A DNA stretch of 64,000 nucleotides from Symbiodinium kawagutii (GCA_009767595.1 VSDK01010127.1:685191-749190), one strand, 5' to 3'. Shown: positions 43,235-53,521, numbered from the stretch's first letter. The notes: generated from the letters alone by a model not told the origin. Made by a program: numbers and translations.

Positions 43235-43325
43235 TTCATGGGATGAATCAACCAGCTAACCTATCAGCCATCCTATCAAACCAACCGGCCAATCAACCAG
43301 CCAGCCAACCAGCTTCCTGGCAGTT
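43235..43325. repeat. AACCAGCC low-complexity tract
   Basis: Short CCAACCAGCCAACC-type units. Confidence 0.6.
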
Positions 43326-43749
43326 GATTGCGTCCAAAGGAGAGTATGAGTATGAGTTTGTTGCTGCCCCAAAATGTTGCGCTGCCTAAACGTGGCAATA
43401 CCTTGGACAATGATAGCTGGGACCTAGCCGATCAACCGTTTTTCACGAACTCTCACTTGTCACTTGACACCTCAGCGCTTCATTGTTTCCACTGCTTCAT
43501 CAGTGTTGCGTTTCTGATGGCTCCAGGGGGTTGTAGGCAACAGTGGACCCTAGAGTCTTCCACTTCAACAGTAATCATGTTGTGCTCCCCATGTTCCTCG
43601 TTTCAATGCCCATAGATCAAAGAAATGATCACACTTGATCACACTCGATCACACTTGACCAGATTGCACTACCTGTTCTATCCTGGACTCTTATAATCAA
43701 CTACCATGGCAATGCCAAGTGTGGCTTGGCATGAACCAAGCCTGCACTG

Positions 43750-43822
43750 AGCCAACAGACCCGGTCGGGTCTCCTCATATTCTGGGACACATGGGCAGGT
43801 GCTGTTCCAAGGGTGACAGCTC
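43750..43822 (-). pseudogene. Cys-module exon, probably decayed
   Basis: After CCTCAG|G the frame AGC TGT... encodes SCHPWNSTCPCVPEYEE, clearly a CPC module related to SCAPVDEGCPCNAEWE at 42148-42217. Relative to that exon two bases appear to be missing at the acceptor, and the downstream Cys does not align. It may be skipped or dead. Confidence 0.45.
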
Positions 43823-43845
43823 CTGAGGTGGCTGAACTTCTGGGG

Positions 43846-43961
43846 CAGTGGGTCAGTTCACCCCATACCCCTGGTTCCCCCACTATCAACCATTGTTTTC
43901 CCTATGAAATGGTTGGTGGTTACTCATCATTATTGGTTGATTAATATTGACCCATAGCTAT
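43846..43961. mobile_element. MITE family 2 copy
   Basis: From GGCAGTGGGTCAGTTCACCCC to ATATTGACCCATAGC, with the full family interior. It begins about 25 bp from the decayed exon at 43750-43822. Confidence 0.7.
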
Positions 43962-45128
43962 TTCTCAAAGGTGGTCTTGTAATGTGACTGAGCCAGGTTC
44001 ATTGGGTCAGTTTCATGAAACACGAGTTGACGAAGTGTTTCAGAGCTAAACATCAGCTTTCCTTTTCCTTGTGAGCCCGTTGGCATGCCCCGACTAAGAA
44101 TGCAATCATGACCTCAGCTCTGACCCAAAGAATGCAATCATGACTGGTCAAAACTCAATGGGAATCATGTTTGGGACCCAGTTTCTTCCGTAAAGCCAAA
44201 CAGCGCAATTCTCAAGTCTACGAATTCTCCGATAATACTCCATGACGATTTGACACTGGTTTATGATGAACGGTTTATGACTCTTAATGTTTGGTTGATT
44301 ATGCCCAGTATTGTTTGAGGACTCTGGGTTTGGGTCAATGGTCGCCGTGGCTGTCACTTGTCATTAAAATCTTAGCCCGTTTGATCTTCCAAATTGATCC
44401 AAATTCAGAGAAATCCACAGAAATTGATCCACATTGATCCAAATTGTTAATCACAGCATTTCACAGAACAACACCTCCGGGACTGCTTGGAATGTGTGAT
44501 GGCCAAAGCCAGCGTGGCCGCCAGAGTGTCTTACACAACCTCGAAAATCACAAAAACACTGCAGTGTAGTTGGTCTTCGTACCATGTAAAACGATGTGCT
44601 TGCACTCTTCCTGCTGTGTATCTTTCCGACATTACAAAAGTCAGTCTCTATAGTACTACTGTTGACCGCAAAACTTGGCGACTTAATTTGATAGGCGGCT
44701 ATTTTACATCCATTTGTGGGTCTCTTTAGCAAGGGTGTGTTTCATGATGATAGGTGCTACAATGGGTTTGCCAATGATGGTACGCACATATATACGGTAT
44801 TTGTATGAACATGTATACTTTATTTGTATGGCCTGCTATGATTCAACTTTCACGTACTACACAATCATACATACAGATTGTACATCAAGGATCATCAAGG
44901 AATAGCGATGCTTCGGATGACTTTTTGCTTTCACAGCTTGCTGCCAACCATCGTGGCACCCGTCTAGGCAAGCATCTGAACACCTGGCACCGACCAATCT
45001 GGTTCACCGGTGGACAAATAGGTCAGCTGGTGGCAAACCTGGCGCTGTGGTGGGGAGGGGCAGTCCCGCAACGGGTGGGCCTTCGAGCGTGGGTTCACAG
45101 CTCAAATCTGGTGCGTTGAAGGTCGGTG

Positions 45129-45185
45129 GTTTCTCAAGCCATAGGGGACCCCCAAAATGGTTGGTTTACTATAAATCGTTAATCA
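45129..45185. mobile_element. MITE family 1, left half only
   Basis: GGTTTCTCAAGCCATAGGGG then ACCCCCAAAATGGTTGGTTTACTATAAA. No right terminus is found. Confidence 0.6.
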
Positions 45186-45590
45186 AATTCATTATTTATC
45201 TGTTCAAGCAAAAACAGGCCATCAATGGCCATCGTCATCAGGCTGCAACTCGACCAATTTGGAGGGTTCAACCAGCTGATTTGACATATGCCTAGGCTGT
45301 TCTCTCGTCTTGTCGGGAGCTGCACCTACTGGGTTTTCATCAAACCTGACATTCACTCCTTCTGCCACATGCCCAGTGGCACCTACTGACCTCTGGCCGG
45401 CTCACCTACTCAGTTTTTTGACATATAGTATACGCTTTTACGTTTTCATCTGTTCACGCAAACGTACGTCGTGTATAGTTCGTACACGCCAGCGCGCTGA
45501 TGCCACCTCCAGCTATCATGCGCAGCTGTGCTTCCACTACAATTCACCAGCAAAGGAGTTGACCCCATTTGACCACTCCTCATCTGCCGC

Positions 45591-45689
45591 CTGCTCTTCG
45601 ACACCGCACTCCAGTGGGCATGGATATGTCTTGGGAGTGCACCAGCTGTAGCCCCAGGAGTCAGTACACTTCTCTTCCCACTTTTCGTC
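45591..45689 (-). CDS. Cys-module exon 7 of the model
   Basis: Acceptor CCTCAG|GACGAA, GC donor GAGCAG|GCGGC, 33 codons, phase 0-0. DEKWEEKCTDSWGYSWC then TPKTYPCPLECGVEEQ. The link between the C-x-C and CPxxC modules is contiguous here. An alternative GC donor five bases earlier would give phase 2. Confidence 0.75.
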
Positions 45690-46157
45690 CTGAGGAGTTG
45701 TTGGCATCTGGCAACCTGCCACATTTTGGCCGCCTAACAACTCCATACTACTCAACCTTTTCATCCATCGTTCATCAGGTCCGCAAGTTTCTTGATTCCC
45801 TGCTTTCAATGTGTAGGGTAGGCGCCTTCTTCTCCATCATTCTCCCCTCACAAAATCTTGTGCCACCCTTCGGCAGCTCGAGACATCTTCAAACTCATTG
45901 GAAGCGGACACTCAGATGTGAACCCTAATCCTACTGGCAGGTTTTCTAGGCGGCTCCTACATTGGATTCACACCGTAAGCACCATAGTTTACGAACCAAA
46001 AATGATGCGGCATGCTGCGACAATGCAGAGCGTACACAGTACTTGGACCTGGATGATCGTCCCAATGGTGTAAACCACTAAGCTATGGCAGTTGTTAAGC
46101 AGCTGCTGAGTGGGATGATCATCCAAGATCATCCAGGTAGGTATGAGTTCAAGCGTC

Positions 46158-46222
46158 GCAAGGGCAGCCAGTCGTCGCGTTGGCACAGAACTGGTTGGAT
46201 TGAGCCTCCCAGTCCACATTTC
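46158..46222 (-). CDS. Cys-module exon 6 of the model
   Basis: Acceptor GCCGCAG|GAAATG, GA donor TTGC|GACGC, phase 1-0. NVDWEAQSNQFCANATTG then CPC. Joining upstream gives YDSEGNVDWEAQ, and joining downstream gives CPCDEKWEEKC with the standard seven-residue spacing. Confidence 0.7.
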
Positions 46223-46562
46223 CTGCGGCATTGAGTCTGAGTGGAGGTGTTCATAGCTATGCTGGGACCCCACAACTAGCCACACATAGAAATTCCAACG
46301 ATGATGAAATCACCACAATGTTCAGTATAGGAATTCCAATGATGAAATCATCATGTTCAGTATAGGGAAACCACGAGTCGTGGGAGGGTACACCATTCCA
46401 GGGTAGATGTGGTGAATGATGCTCCAACAAACAAACCAAAGTCCTTGGAGTTTGATCCTGTTTGAAGCGTCTTGTGCCTCCCACCTGAAGATCGTTCTGT
46501 GTTGTGAACATGGATGCCTTTGCGAATAACACATTTACACTACTGTTCCTAACCAGGAAGTG

Positions 46563-46672
46563 GTGGTTTCTTAAATTAGCGATACCCACGAAATGGTTGG
46601 TTTATTACCTTTCCAAATGCTTAACATTGGATGATTTGGGGGTACCCCTACTTTGAGAAACACCCAAGGGTC
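46563..46672. mobile_element. MITE family 1 copy abutting an exon
   Basis: From GGTTTCTTAAATTAGCGATACCC to GGGGTACCCCTACTTTGAGAAAC. Its right end lies within about 10 bp of the 3' end of the exon at 46681-46798. Confidence 0.7.
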
Positions 46673-46680
46673 TGGCAGTC

Positions 46681-46798
46681 CTTCCGAATCATAGGCGTAG
46701 GAGTAGCAATATATCTCCTCGTAGGTGCACGTGACTGGGCAACTGCCCCATGATTTGTCCCAGCAATAGGCCGACCACTCGTCCTTGCAAACTTCTTC
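46681..46798 (-). CDS. Cys-module exon 5 of the model
   Basis: Acceptor TCCCAG|GAAGAAG, GA donor CGGAAG|GACTG, phase 0-1. EEVCKDEWSAYCWDKSWG then SCPVTCTYEEIYCYSYAYDS and EG. A complete CPxxC module with turn. Splicing to 46222 restores the module consensus exactly. Confidence 0.75.
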
Positions 46799-47482
46799 CT
46801 GGGAGAACACGAGTCAAAGCGAAGGGTGCTTGATTGAGCATGGTTCACTTTCTTTCTTTCTGGGCTTCAAAGGGTCTAGTCCTTGCAGCCTAAGCATGGT
46901 TCACACCTTTGAAAAAGAAAAAAAACTAATTGCATCATGCATCTCTAATCAAAATGCTCATTGCTCAATGCTGATTTCCCACCAGACAAAGATCCCTTTC
47001 TTTCTCCCAAAGCCACCCCTGGTCGTCCCTCCGAGAGGAATGGACATCTAGGTTCAAATCAAGGCTGGCCAGAGCCAGGCTCACCATGCTTATGCAGAGA
47101 AAGTCTGGACACCTGCGAACGTGTACAGATCCCTGCGCTAACCACCAATAGTGGCAGCTTACCGAACCCCGTACCCAGCTACCGGGATATCCCACGATGT
47201 CAAGAATGAGTGGTTCCAAAACTTGCTGTGCCTTGGGGAAGTGCGGGCCCAATGTATGGGGAAGTCAGTAGATCAGCCTGGTCTTCCCCATACACGAAAT
47301 CTCACGCAAATGATCTCTCTGCAAGCAAGTTTCCGTCTCCTCGTCACCTCAACATGCAGACTTTCCACAAGTAAAGCACTGGTTCAAACTTAGAAAAGAT
47401 TGAAAAGTGAAAATTTAGGAAAATGATTAATTAGTAACTTATGATTAGATTAGAAAATCTAAGAAAGATCGAAAGGTCCAAC

Positions 47483-47570
47483 CTTGGACCAGGATGCGAT
47501 GCCTATCTGCTGCGAGGTCACAGTCTACGTCGAAGGGATCATAGCAGCCCTCCGATTTCGGCGTGCAGGT
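47483..47570 (-). CDS. Cys-module exon 4 of the model
   Basis: Starts after TGCCAG (AG|A rather than AG|G). TCTPKSEGCYDPFDVDCDLA. Joined upstream it gives YGYKTCTPKSEGC, parallel to WGYSWCTPKTYPC. The 3' end is uncertain: a GT donor at CCAAG|GTTGG is assumed, while GAC|GTAGAC would keep phase 0 for the next exon. Confidence 0.55.
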
Positions 47571-47859
47571 CTGGCAGAGCTGGGCATCACTGCTGGGTCA
47601 TGGGGAAGATCTCTGGTGGTTTTGATGGAGTTGAGACACTTGGGTGTTGTGTCGACTCGAAAATCGCTACATCCATTGACTTCCATCATCCAAAAACTGG
47701 GCACACACAATTGAAATCAATTGACATCTCATCAGTTCCATCATCCAAAAACTGGGCACACACAATTGAATCATCCTTTTTCGCAAATTCATGATACCTC
47801 CGGCACCCAACGATTTCCCGCACTGAGAATCTTTATGTCTGCAGCATGGTCAGTCACAC

Positions 47860-47946
47860 CTTGTAGCCGTAGCTTTCGCACTCGACCTCCCACTGTTGGT
47901 TGCATGGGCATCCCTCATCGTAGGTCGCACAGGTGTAGTTGAAGAC
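47860..47946 (-). CDS. Cys-module exon 3 of the model
   Basis: Acceptor GAAAGAG|GTCTTC, GT donor CTACAAG|GTGTG, phase 0-0. VFNYTCATYDEGCPCNQQ then WEVECESYGYK. Joined upstream it gives DWDATYQVFNYTC, parallel to DWESPVQEVC. Confidence 0.7.
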
Positions 47947-48195
47947 CTCTTTCAGGTTGGCAATGCCAGCCCCCCTCTTCATCCCGGCATATGCTGGCAG
48001 ACCCGAGGGAACCCACCACAATGCTTCGCAGCTTAGCAAGTATACTAGAATTTTGATAGTTGAAATGCAAAGTACTTCATATCACATCATATCACTACTA
48101 ATGAAGGCATGATTCATCAATCGTAGTTTCCTATGTTCAAATAATCGGCAGTCATGATTGCTGGGATTTTCAAGAAGCTTCTCGCATCTGGCAGC

Positions 48196-48278
48196 CTGAT
48201 ATGTGGCGTCCCAGTCAATCTCGCCGTCGTCCGAGTAGACCATCGGATAGCAATACATTTCGGGGCATTCGAGGAAAC
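48196..48278 (-). CDS. Cys-module exon 2 of the model
   Basis: Acceptor CCGCAG|GTTTCC, GC donor TATCAG|GCTGC, phase 1-0. FLECPEMYCYPMVYSDDG then EIDWDATYQ. It is the first Cys exon after the signal-peptide exon, and its phase accepts that exon's proposed donor. Confidence 0.7.
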
Positions 48279-48313
48279 CTGCGGTCTCAGGATTCCGAGG
48301 TTTGGATGAAGCG

Positions 48314-48427
48314 GGTGCTTCTCAAGTCATAGGGGTACCCCCCCAATCATCCCGTTGAGTAACATGTTTATGTAGGCATAAACCATCCATTTTTATCCAT
48401 TTTTGGGGTCCCCTATTTTGAGAAACC
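48314..48427. mobile_element. MITE family 1, full copy
   Basis: From TGCTTCTCAAGTCATAGGGG to GGGGTCCCCTATTTTGAGAAAC. It lies about 35 bp upstream (- strand sense) of the exon at 48196-48278. Confidence 0.75.
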
Positions 48428-48835
48428 AACGATCATGATCAGATTTGCATGGATATCATGGGAGGCTTGTATGCCACTGAAGTGGGCGTTGAGTTTGCAG
48501 CTCAGATTCACTGAGAATTTAGAGCAAAGGCATTTCTCCAGGTGACCATACTATTCACCAGCTTTTCAGCATTATCAGAAGCCAGCATTAAGCATCATTA
48601 CTCTCTGGGAATCCAAGCTGGAAGCAAAACAAAGAATCACGATATAACATTCGTCAACCAGCAAAACAACGGGGGATTTTCCTCGCAACCAACGGTCAGG
48701 GACCGTCAGAGTGTAGGCTTCCATGAAGGCATTTTCAACTATCGTGAGTAAAGATGAGCCATCCTTTACCATTTGACCGTCTCCATGCAACAAACGCTTG
48801 GTTTCCTGGACATGAGCCATGATCATCCACCATCG

Positions 48836-49400
48836 CACGACCAGCTATCATGATCATTATGAGTCATCATTGATGTTATCAACCACGGTTATGATAGGCC
48901 AGCATTACAAGCCATCAATATTGGATGACAATATCATGACCATATCACGATGTTGGTAAATCACTATTATCAATCCAAAACCATTGTATCCAATATTAGT
49001 TGCTTATAAGCTTGCAAGCGACCAATGTTGGATGTTCATTGTTTTCATTGTTAACCACTATTGCAGAGTAATGTTAAGCAGTTATTACAAGGTTATTGAA
49101 CACTATTAAAGGCACTATGAAAATGAATCGCGGTTATATATTATGGTTCCTTCTTATGGTCAAGCTATGCTTAATTCTCGTGACCATTGTCACTTTGAAA
49201 TCGCCATGGAAAAATATGTTGATCCACTCTTATAAACCATCATCATAAGCCACCATCACAAGCCATCATTGTAAGCCACCATCACAAACCACCATTATAA
49301 GCCATCACTATAAGCCATCATTGTAAGCCATCACTATATAAGCCATTTTTATCTGCCTATTATTAACCACTATCATGAGTTAATTCTAAACCATCACTGA
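48836..49400. repeat. Satellite tract, ATCATAAGCCATCA type
   Basis: Degenerate tract of AACCACTATT and TAAGCCATCATC units, most regular at 49225-49345. Confidence 0.8.
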
Positions 49401-49828
49401 TCATGATCTTCATCGTCGCACTGCGACCAGCGCAGTGGTGGGCCCAGCTTTTGAGATTCGGAAAGCCGCGGCATTTTTCGTAGGCCCCGCGGGCTCGGTT
49501 CAGGAGAAGAGTCCCATAAGAAATGGGTAAAATAAGTGGTGTGACATGGTTTTACATGGTTCAACTGATTAGAATTGAGGAGTTCAACGATGGCTTCAGG
49601 TCTATCCATGCGGATTGAGACCTTTCACCGATTGCAATCGAGGCTTTTGGGGATTGTTGAACATGGTTTAGGGACTATACTGACTGCACCCGGTTCTGCA
49701 ATTTATACCCAGAAAAAATGAGTTGAGAAGTTGAGAAGATCACGATGACTTTGCCGCGAGAAACTATCCCAACCAGGCATTTGAGAAGCTTTGCAGTGCT
49801 TGAACTGCACTGCTATTTGCCTGCTGGG

Positions 49829-49875
49829 TCGCTGGTGGTATAATGGTGCAGTGGTAGTGCCCTTCAATTCTGCAT
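49829..49875 (+). other. tRNA-like 5' half (A-box), not a complete tRNA
   Basis: GTCGCTGGTGGTATAATGG resembles the start of eukaryotic tRNA-Gly/Asp genes and fits the internal A-box consensus. The anticodon arm and a GGTTCRANTCC B-box do not follow, so it is at best a tRNA fragment or the head of a SINE. Confidence 0.3.
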
Positions 49876-50164
49876 TTACACACCACTCAAGCGTATTCAA
49901 AGTAAGCTACACCACCAAGCAACCAACGACCACGATCCATCTTTCCCAAACTATTCATGAAGACCGATCATCATGTGTCAGCATGGATGATCAACGATGT
50001 GTCCAAAAAAACATCAAGATTTGTCGGAAGTGATCTCCCAGTCTGGTGGCCAGCTTTCTTTACTGGGATCTACAAGAATCAGTTTCGTGAGCAAATATTC
50101 AATTTCCACTTGTGCATTCGCAACTTGCACCCTGGTATTTCAGCCCCCAGCAAAGGAAACATAC

Positions 50165-50547
50165 AGCAAAGTCACTGTAACCGCCCCAGCCACCATAGCC
50201 GTACTTGCTGGCATTGCCCCCATAGCTGTAGTTGTGGCCATAGCCACCATAGCCGTACTTGCTGGCATAGCCACCATAGCCGTATTTACTGCCAGTGCCA
50301 CCATAGCTGTAGTTGTAGCTGTAGTTGCTGCCCAAGCCACCATAGNNNNNNNNNNNNNNNNNNNNNNNNNNNNNNNNNNNNNNNNNNNNNNNNNNNNNNN
50401 NNNNNNNNNNNNNNNNNNNNNNNNNNNNNNNNNNNNNNNNNNNNNNNNNNNNNNNNNNNNNNNNNNNNNNNNNNNNNNNNNNNNNNNNNNNNNNNNNNNN
50501 NNNTGTAGTTGCTGCCATAGCCGTTAGTGTTTGTTGTGTCTGCAGAC
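50165..50547 (-). CDS. Gly/Tyr-rich repeat exon, interrupted by an assembly gap
   Basis: Acceptor CAAG|GTCTGCAG on the - strand opens SADTTNTNGYGSNY. After the gap (50346-50503) the product continues with YGYGGYASKYGYGGYGHN and NASKYGYGGWGGYSDFA up to a good GT donor (GCT|GTATGT). Read through, the frame would stop at 50099. The two sides of the gap are not in one frame with 158 Ns, so the gap length is only nominal. The exon is related to 915-1647. Its phases do not match the flanking Cys exons, so it may be an alternative exon or belong to another gene. Confidence 0.6.
50346..50503. other. Assembly gap
   Basis: 158 unresolved bases inside the Gly/Tyr repeat, most likely a collapsed tandem repeat. 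Confidence 0.99.
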
Positions 50548-50689
50548 CTTGAAAATCCAAGAAAAGTGTTGTGCCAACCCTCTCTGGAGAAACAGGTCTC
50601 TTAACATGCTAACAGTTCCTAACAAAAAAAGTTTCAAAATGTGTGTTTATCAATCACAATTTTTACCCATTCTGACCGTAGCGCGCCAC

Positions 50690-51260
50690 CACCATCAACC
50701 GTCGAGACCAGTATTAACCATTGATCCACCATCATGATTACTGTAAGTATCACTATTAACCATCACATGTTTACACGTTTAGCACAAAGTGCAGTTGACT
50801 GCTGTACACCATCCCTACGGAGTGTGAATGGTGGACAATGAAATTGGCGAATATCACTATTCACCGTCACAACCACCATCAACCATTACCATGCACCACT
50901 ACCATTAACTAGCATTAACCATGATTAACCATCATCACTAACCACCATCATCAACCTCCATCAACCATTCTTAACCACCTGAGCTTAGTTGAACCTGAGC
51001 TTGGTTGAACCAGTCGCTCCTTCGCATTGTGCTGCCGGGATCTGCCGGGTGGCTGTTGAGACCACTGCGCAACCATTCTTGACCACCATCAACCACCATC
51101 ATCCACCTCCATCAACCATTCTTAACCACCACCAACCATCATGAACCATCATTAACCACCATCAATAGCTTAACCAGCATTAAACATGATTAACCACCAT
51201 TGACCATCATTAACCACCATCATCCACCATCATTGACCATTGACAGCCCCTGATTCACCA
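50690..51260. repeat. ACCATCATTAACCACC satellite tract
   Basis: A long degenerate tract of AACCATCATTAACC units, interrupted at about 50985-51070 by a GC-richer stretch with a GAGCTTAGTTGAACCT / GAGCTTGGTTGAACCA direct repeat. Confidence 0.85.
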
Positions 51261-51359
51261 CCTTTTGGGCTGAGGTCAGCGCATGCGGCGTACAACACGC
51301 AGCTGGCGCCTGGCCTGGGCGACGGAAAGAGGTGGTCGACCAGTGAAGTGATAGGTGTT

Positions 51360-51780
51360 ATGGGAGAGTCATGGGAGGATTTGGGGGGGATTTAAAGGGG
51401 CTTCATAGGGGATTTATAGGGAATTTATGAGGGGATCCATAGGGGAATTAGAAGGGCTTTATAAGAGGTTAATAAGATGTATAGGGGATTTATAGGGAAT
51501 GTTAGATTTACAAGGGATTTATACGGGATCTTTGGGGAATTTATAAGAGATTCTTGAGGGATCTGTAGGGAATATAGAGGGATTTATAGGGGATTTGTAA
51601 AGGATATAGTGGTCATTATAGGGATCTTGTAGGGGAGTTTATAGAGGATGTAATAGGTTGTATGGGTTTTATATGGGAGTTGGTAGAAGATATAATGGTC
51701 ATAAGGGTTTTATAAGAGATCTATAGATTGGGATAAAATGGTTGTAAGGGGTTGGTGGGAAATGTGTAGGGGATTTTCGC
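51360..51780. repeat. GGGATTTATAGG minisatellite
   Basis: A purine-rich ~420-bp tract of degenerate units around GGGGATTTATAGGGAATTTAT. Strongly strand-asymmetric (G over C) and unlike the other repeats in the window. Confidence 0.8.
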
Positions 51781-52164
51781 CGGCCAAACAAGTCTTACAG
51801 GGGGTTATAATGACTGATTACACGGGAGAATCACCAACAACAATGGTAAAACAACTACTATCTGGGTGTTTCTCAGAATTCTTAGTGCTGTAGAGGACTC
51901 CTGGTAGCTCCTTGGCTCCAAAATTGAAAAGGTATTGGGAAGATACACTTAGCTCCCCAGCTGCCTCCCAAACACAACAGCCAGTAAAACCACTGAAAAC
52001 CATCCATGTTGGAAGAATCGTCATTTGGGGCTTTCTTATGGCTAATGACTAGACGATTTGGGGGTAGAAACCCCCATTGCCACGGCCGTGGCCGAGTCCG
52101 AGGGTGTCTGAAAGGGGTTGATGGTGAATGGTGGTTGACATTTGGGGAAAAAAGTGCGAAATGT

Positions 52165-52270
52165 GCGAAGGATGATGATGAGGATGATAAGAGGAGGAGG
52201 AGGATTATGATGAGGATGAGGATGAGGAGGAGCATTGTGATGATGACGACGATGATGACGATGATGAAGG
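52165..52270. repeat. GATGAG/GAC microsatellite
   Basis: GAT/GAG/GAC trinucleotides, the source of Asp/Arg and Ser-run frames. Confidence 0.85.
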
Positions 52271-53034
52271 AGGTTGATATGGGTTAATCATCAACAACAA
52301 CCAAAACCCATTGAAAATCGCTGCAACGGATGGTGGGGCACACAGGACCCAGTTGAAACCTTCACGCCGGGTGCCACGCCCCAGATGGCAACGAACCATC
52401 TGGATCTTGGCAAACTGCTCGGAGGTGTGGCTGGTGGTTGGTCATCATCCCGTCATGAAAAATCTGCGCAAGTCAAGCAACCAACCATTGGGGGGAATAC
52501 ATTTGGGAGAGGGAAAAATGTTTGAAACCACCAAGCAGCTATCATTGTTCATTATCCTCAATCGTTAACCAATACTAACCATAGTTAACCATGTTTGAAA
52601 CCACCAACTACCAAGCAGAATTAAATTCTTTTGGAATGCTTTGTCTACGTGCCCCCCAAGGGTCACCCATCAACTGCTCAAGGGGGATGAAACCACCACC
52701 ACCACCAGCAGCAGTAGCAGTAGTACTTGGTACTTGTAGAAACTATCATGTCCATCCTCAGCATGTTGACGGAACAAAATCCTGCAAAACCTGGGATAAA
52801 TCCATCAACCCCGACATCGCACCCCAGTCAGGAACCCCCAGCACCGGCCACCGAGACAGGTCCCAGCCACTGCCATGTGTGGCTTGCCAAACTCAAGCAC
52901 CCGGTGATGCGCCCTGTCATCCTTCGCGGCATAGGAGGTTTTTCTTATCTGGTTGGTGGTTGGTCACCACCCCGCCATGAAAAATATGGGCAAGTGAACC
53001 AAACCACCAAATTTGTTCATGGGAAAAATGACAG

Positions 53035-53150
53035 ATGGCTATGGGTCAAAACCCCGTACCCCTGGTTCCCCCATCATTCACCATTGTTTTCCCTATTCTT
53101 GTTGGTGGAAATCCCCCATTAGTTGGTTGGTTAACTGCTTGACCCATGGC
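53035..53150. mobile_element. MITE family 2, full copy with short direct repeat
   Basis: From GGCTATGGGTCAAAACCCC to TTGACCCATGGC, flanked by CAGATG on both sides (53030-53034 region and 53152-53157), a likely short target duplication. Confidence 0.75.
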
Positions 53151-53430
53151 CAGATGTCTTTAAAATCATCGGAAAACCATGGTTGATGAAGAGTTGCACA
53201 CCATGGGGCACCTCCAAAAAACCACGCGGCGTCGGGGGCACCCAGTTTCTACTGACAAAGCCATCACTGCGTTGGTTTTTCATAGGTTAAAGCTGATGAC
53301 AACAGTTGCATGTTTCAACGTCCTGATTCAAACTTGGCTGATTGTTTCACTGAAATTGTTACTCTCTAGTGTTACTGAAAACTGTTGTACTGATTCACTA
53401 ACTTGTTTCACTCCAACTCTGCAGTGTTAC

Positions 53431-53521
53431 TGAAATTCCGTTGGGGTTCGGAACAAATCTGCCAAGGAACTGCCAGCGTCAACCCGAAGGCTAGCAGCAG
53501 GATCTTGAAAATACCCTGCAT
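53431..53521 (-). CDS. Signal-peptide exon, likely first coding exon of the large Cys-rich gene
   Basis: From the ATG at 53521 the - strand encodes MQGIFKILLLAFGLTLAV, then PWQICSEPQRNF. It has a short N-region, a single Lys, a hydrophobic core of about twelve residues and a plausible cleavage site before or near PWQIC. A GT donor (TTTCA|GTAAC) ends it in phase 1, compatible with the exon at 48278. If joined, the mature protein would begin just before the first Cys module. The alternative, reading on to the TGA at 53408-53410, would give only 37 residues. Targeting would be to the secretory route. No transcript evidence is available here. Confidence 0.6.

Larger units (their letters stand above)
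9311..53521 (-). other. Model of one large split gene for a secreted Cys-rich modular protein
   Basis: The span holds a signal-peptide exon, more than 30 small Cys-rich exons between 48278 and 27237, and Thr- and Ser-rich exons at 10508-9311. Exons average about 90 bp, and introns run from about 80 bp to several kb, one of them holding the retrotransposon. Two module types alternate: one with C-x(4-8)-C-P-C-x(6-8)-C, the other with C-x(5-7)-C-P-x-x-C-x(4-6)-C-Y followed by YDxxG. From 42880 to 28341, 25 successive exons can be joined with compatible phases. Sites were partly chosen for phase and motif fit, so this is supportive rather than independent. The Cys part alone would be about 900 residues. 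No known family is recognised. A role in an extracellular matrix, cell covering or adhesion is a guess from composition. Confidence 0.6.

Noticed and set aside
48836-49400. Regularly spaced repeats that might suggest a CRISPR array
   Set aside because: Units are short and degenerate with no constant repeat and unique spacers, and the genome is eukaryotic. It is a satellite.
52727-53122. 131-codon + strand frame, Pro/Thr-rich
   Set aside because: Its second half is a family-2 MITE, and the first half follows a CAC/AGC microsatellite.
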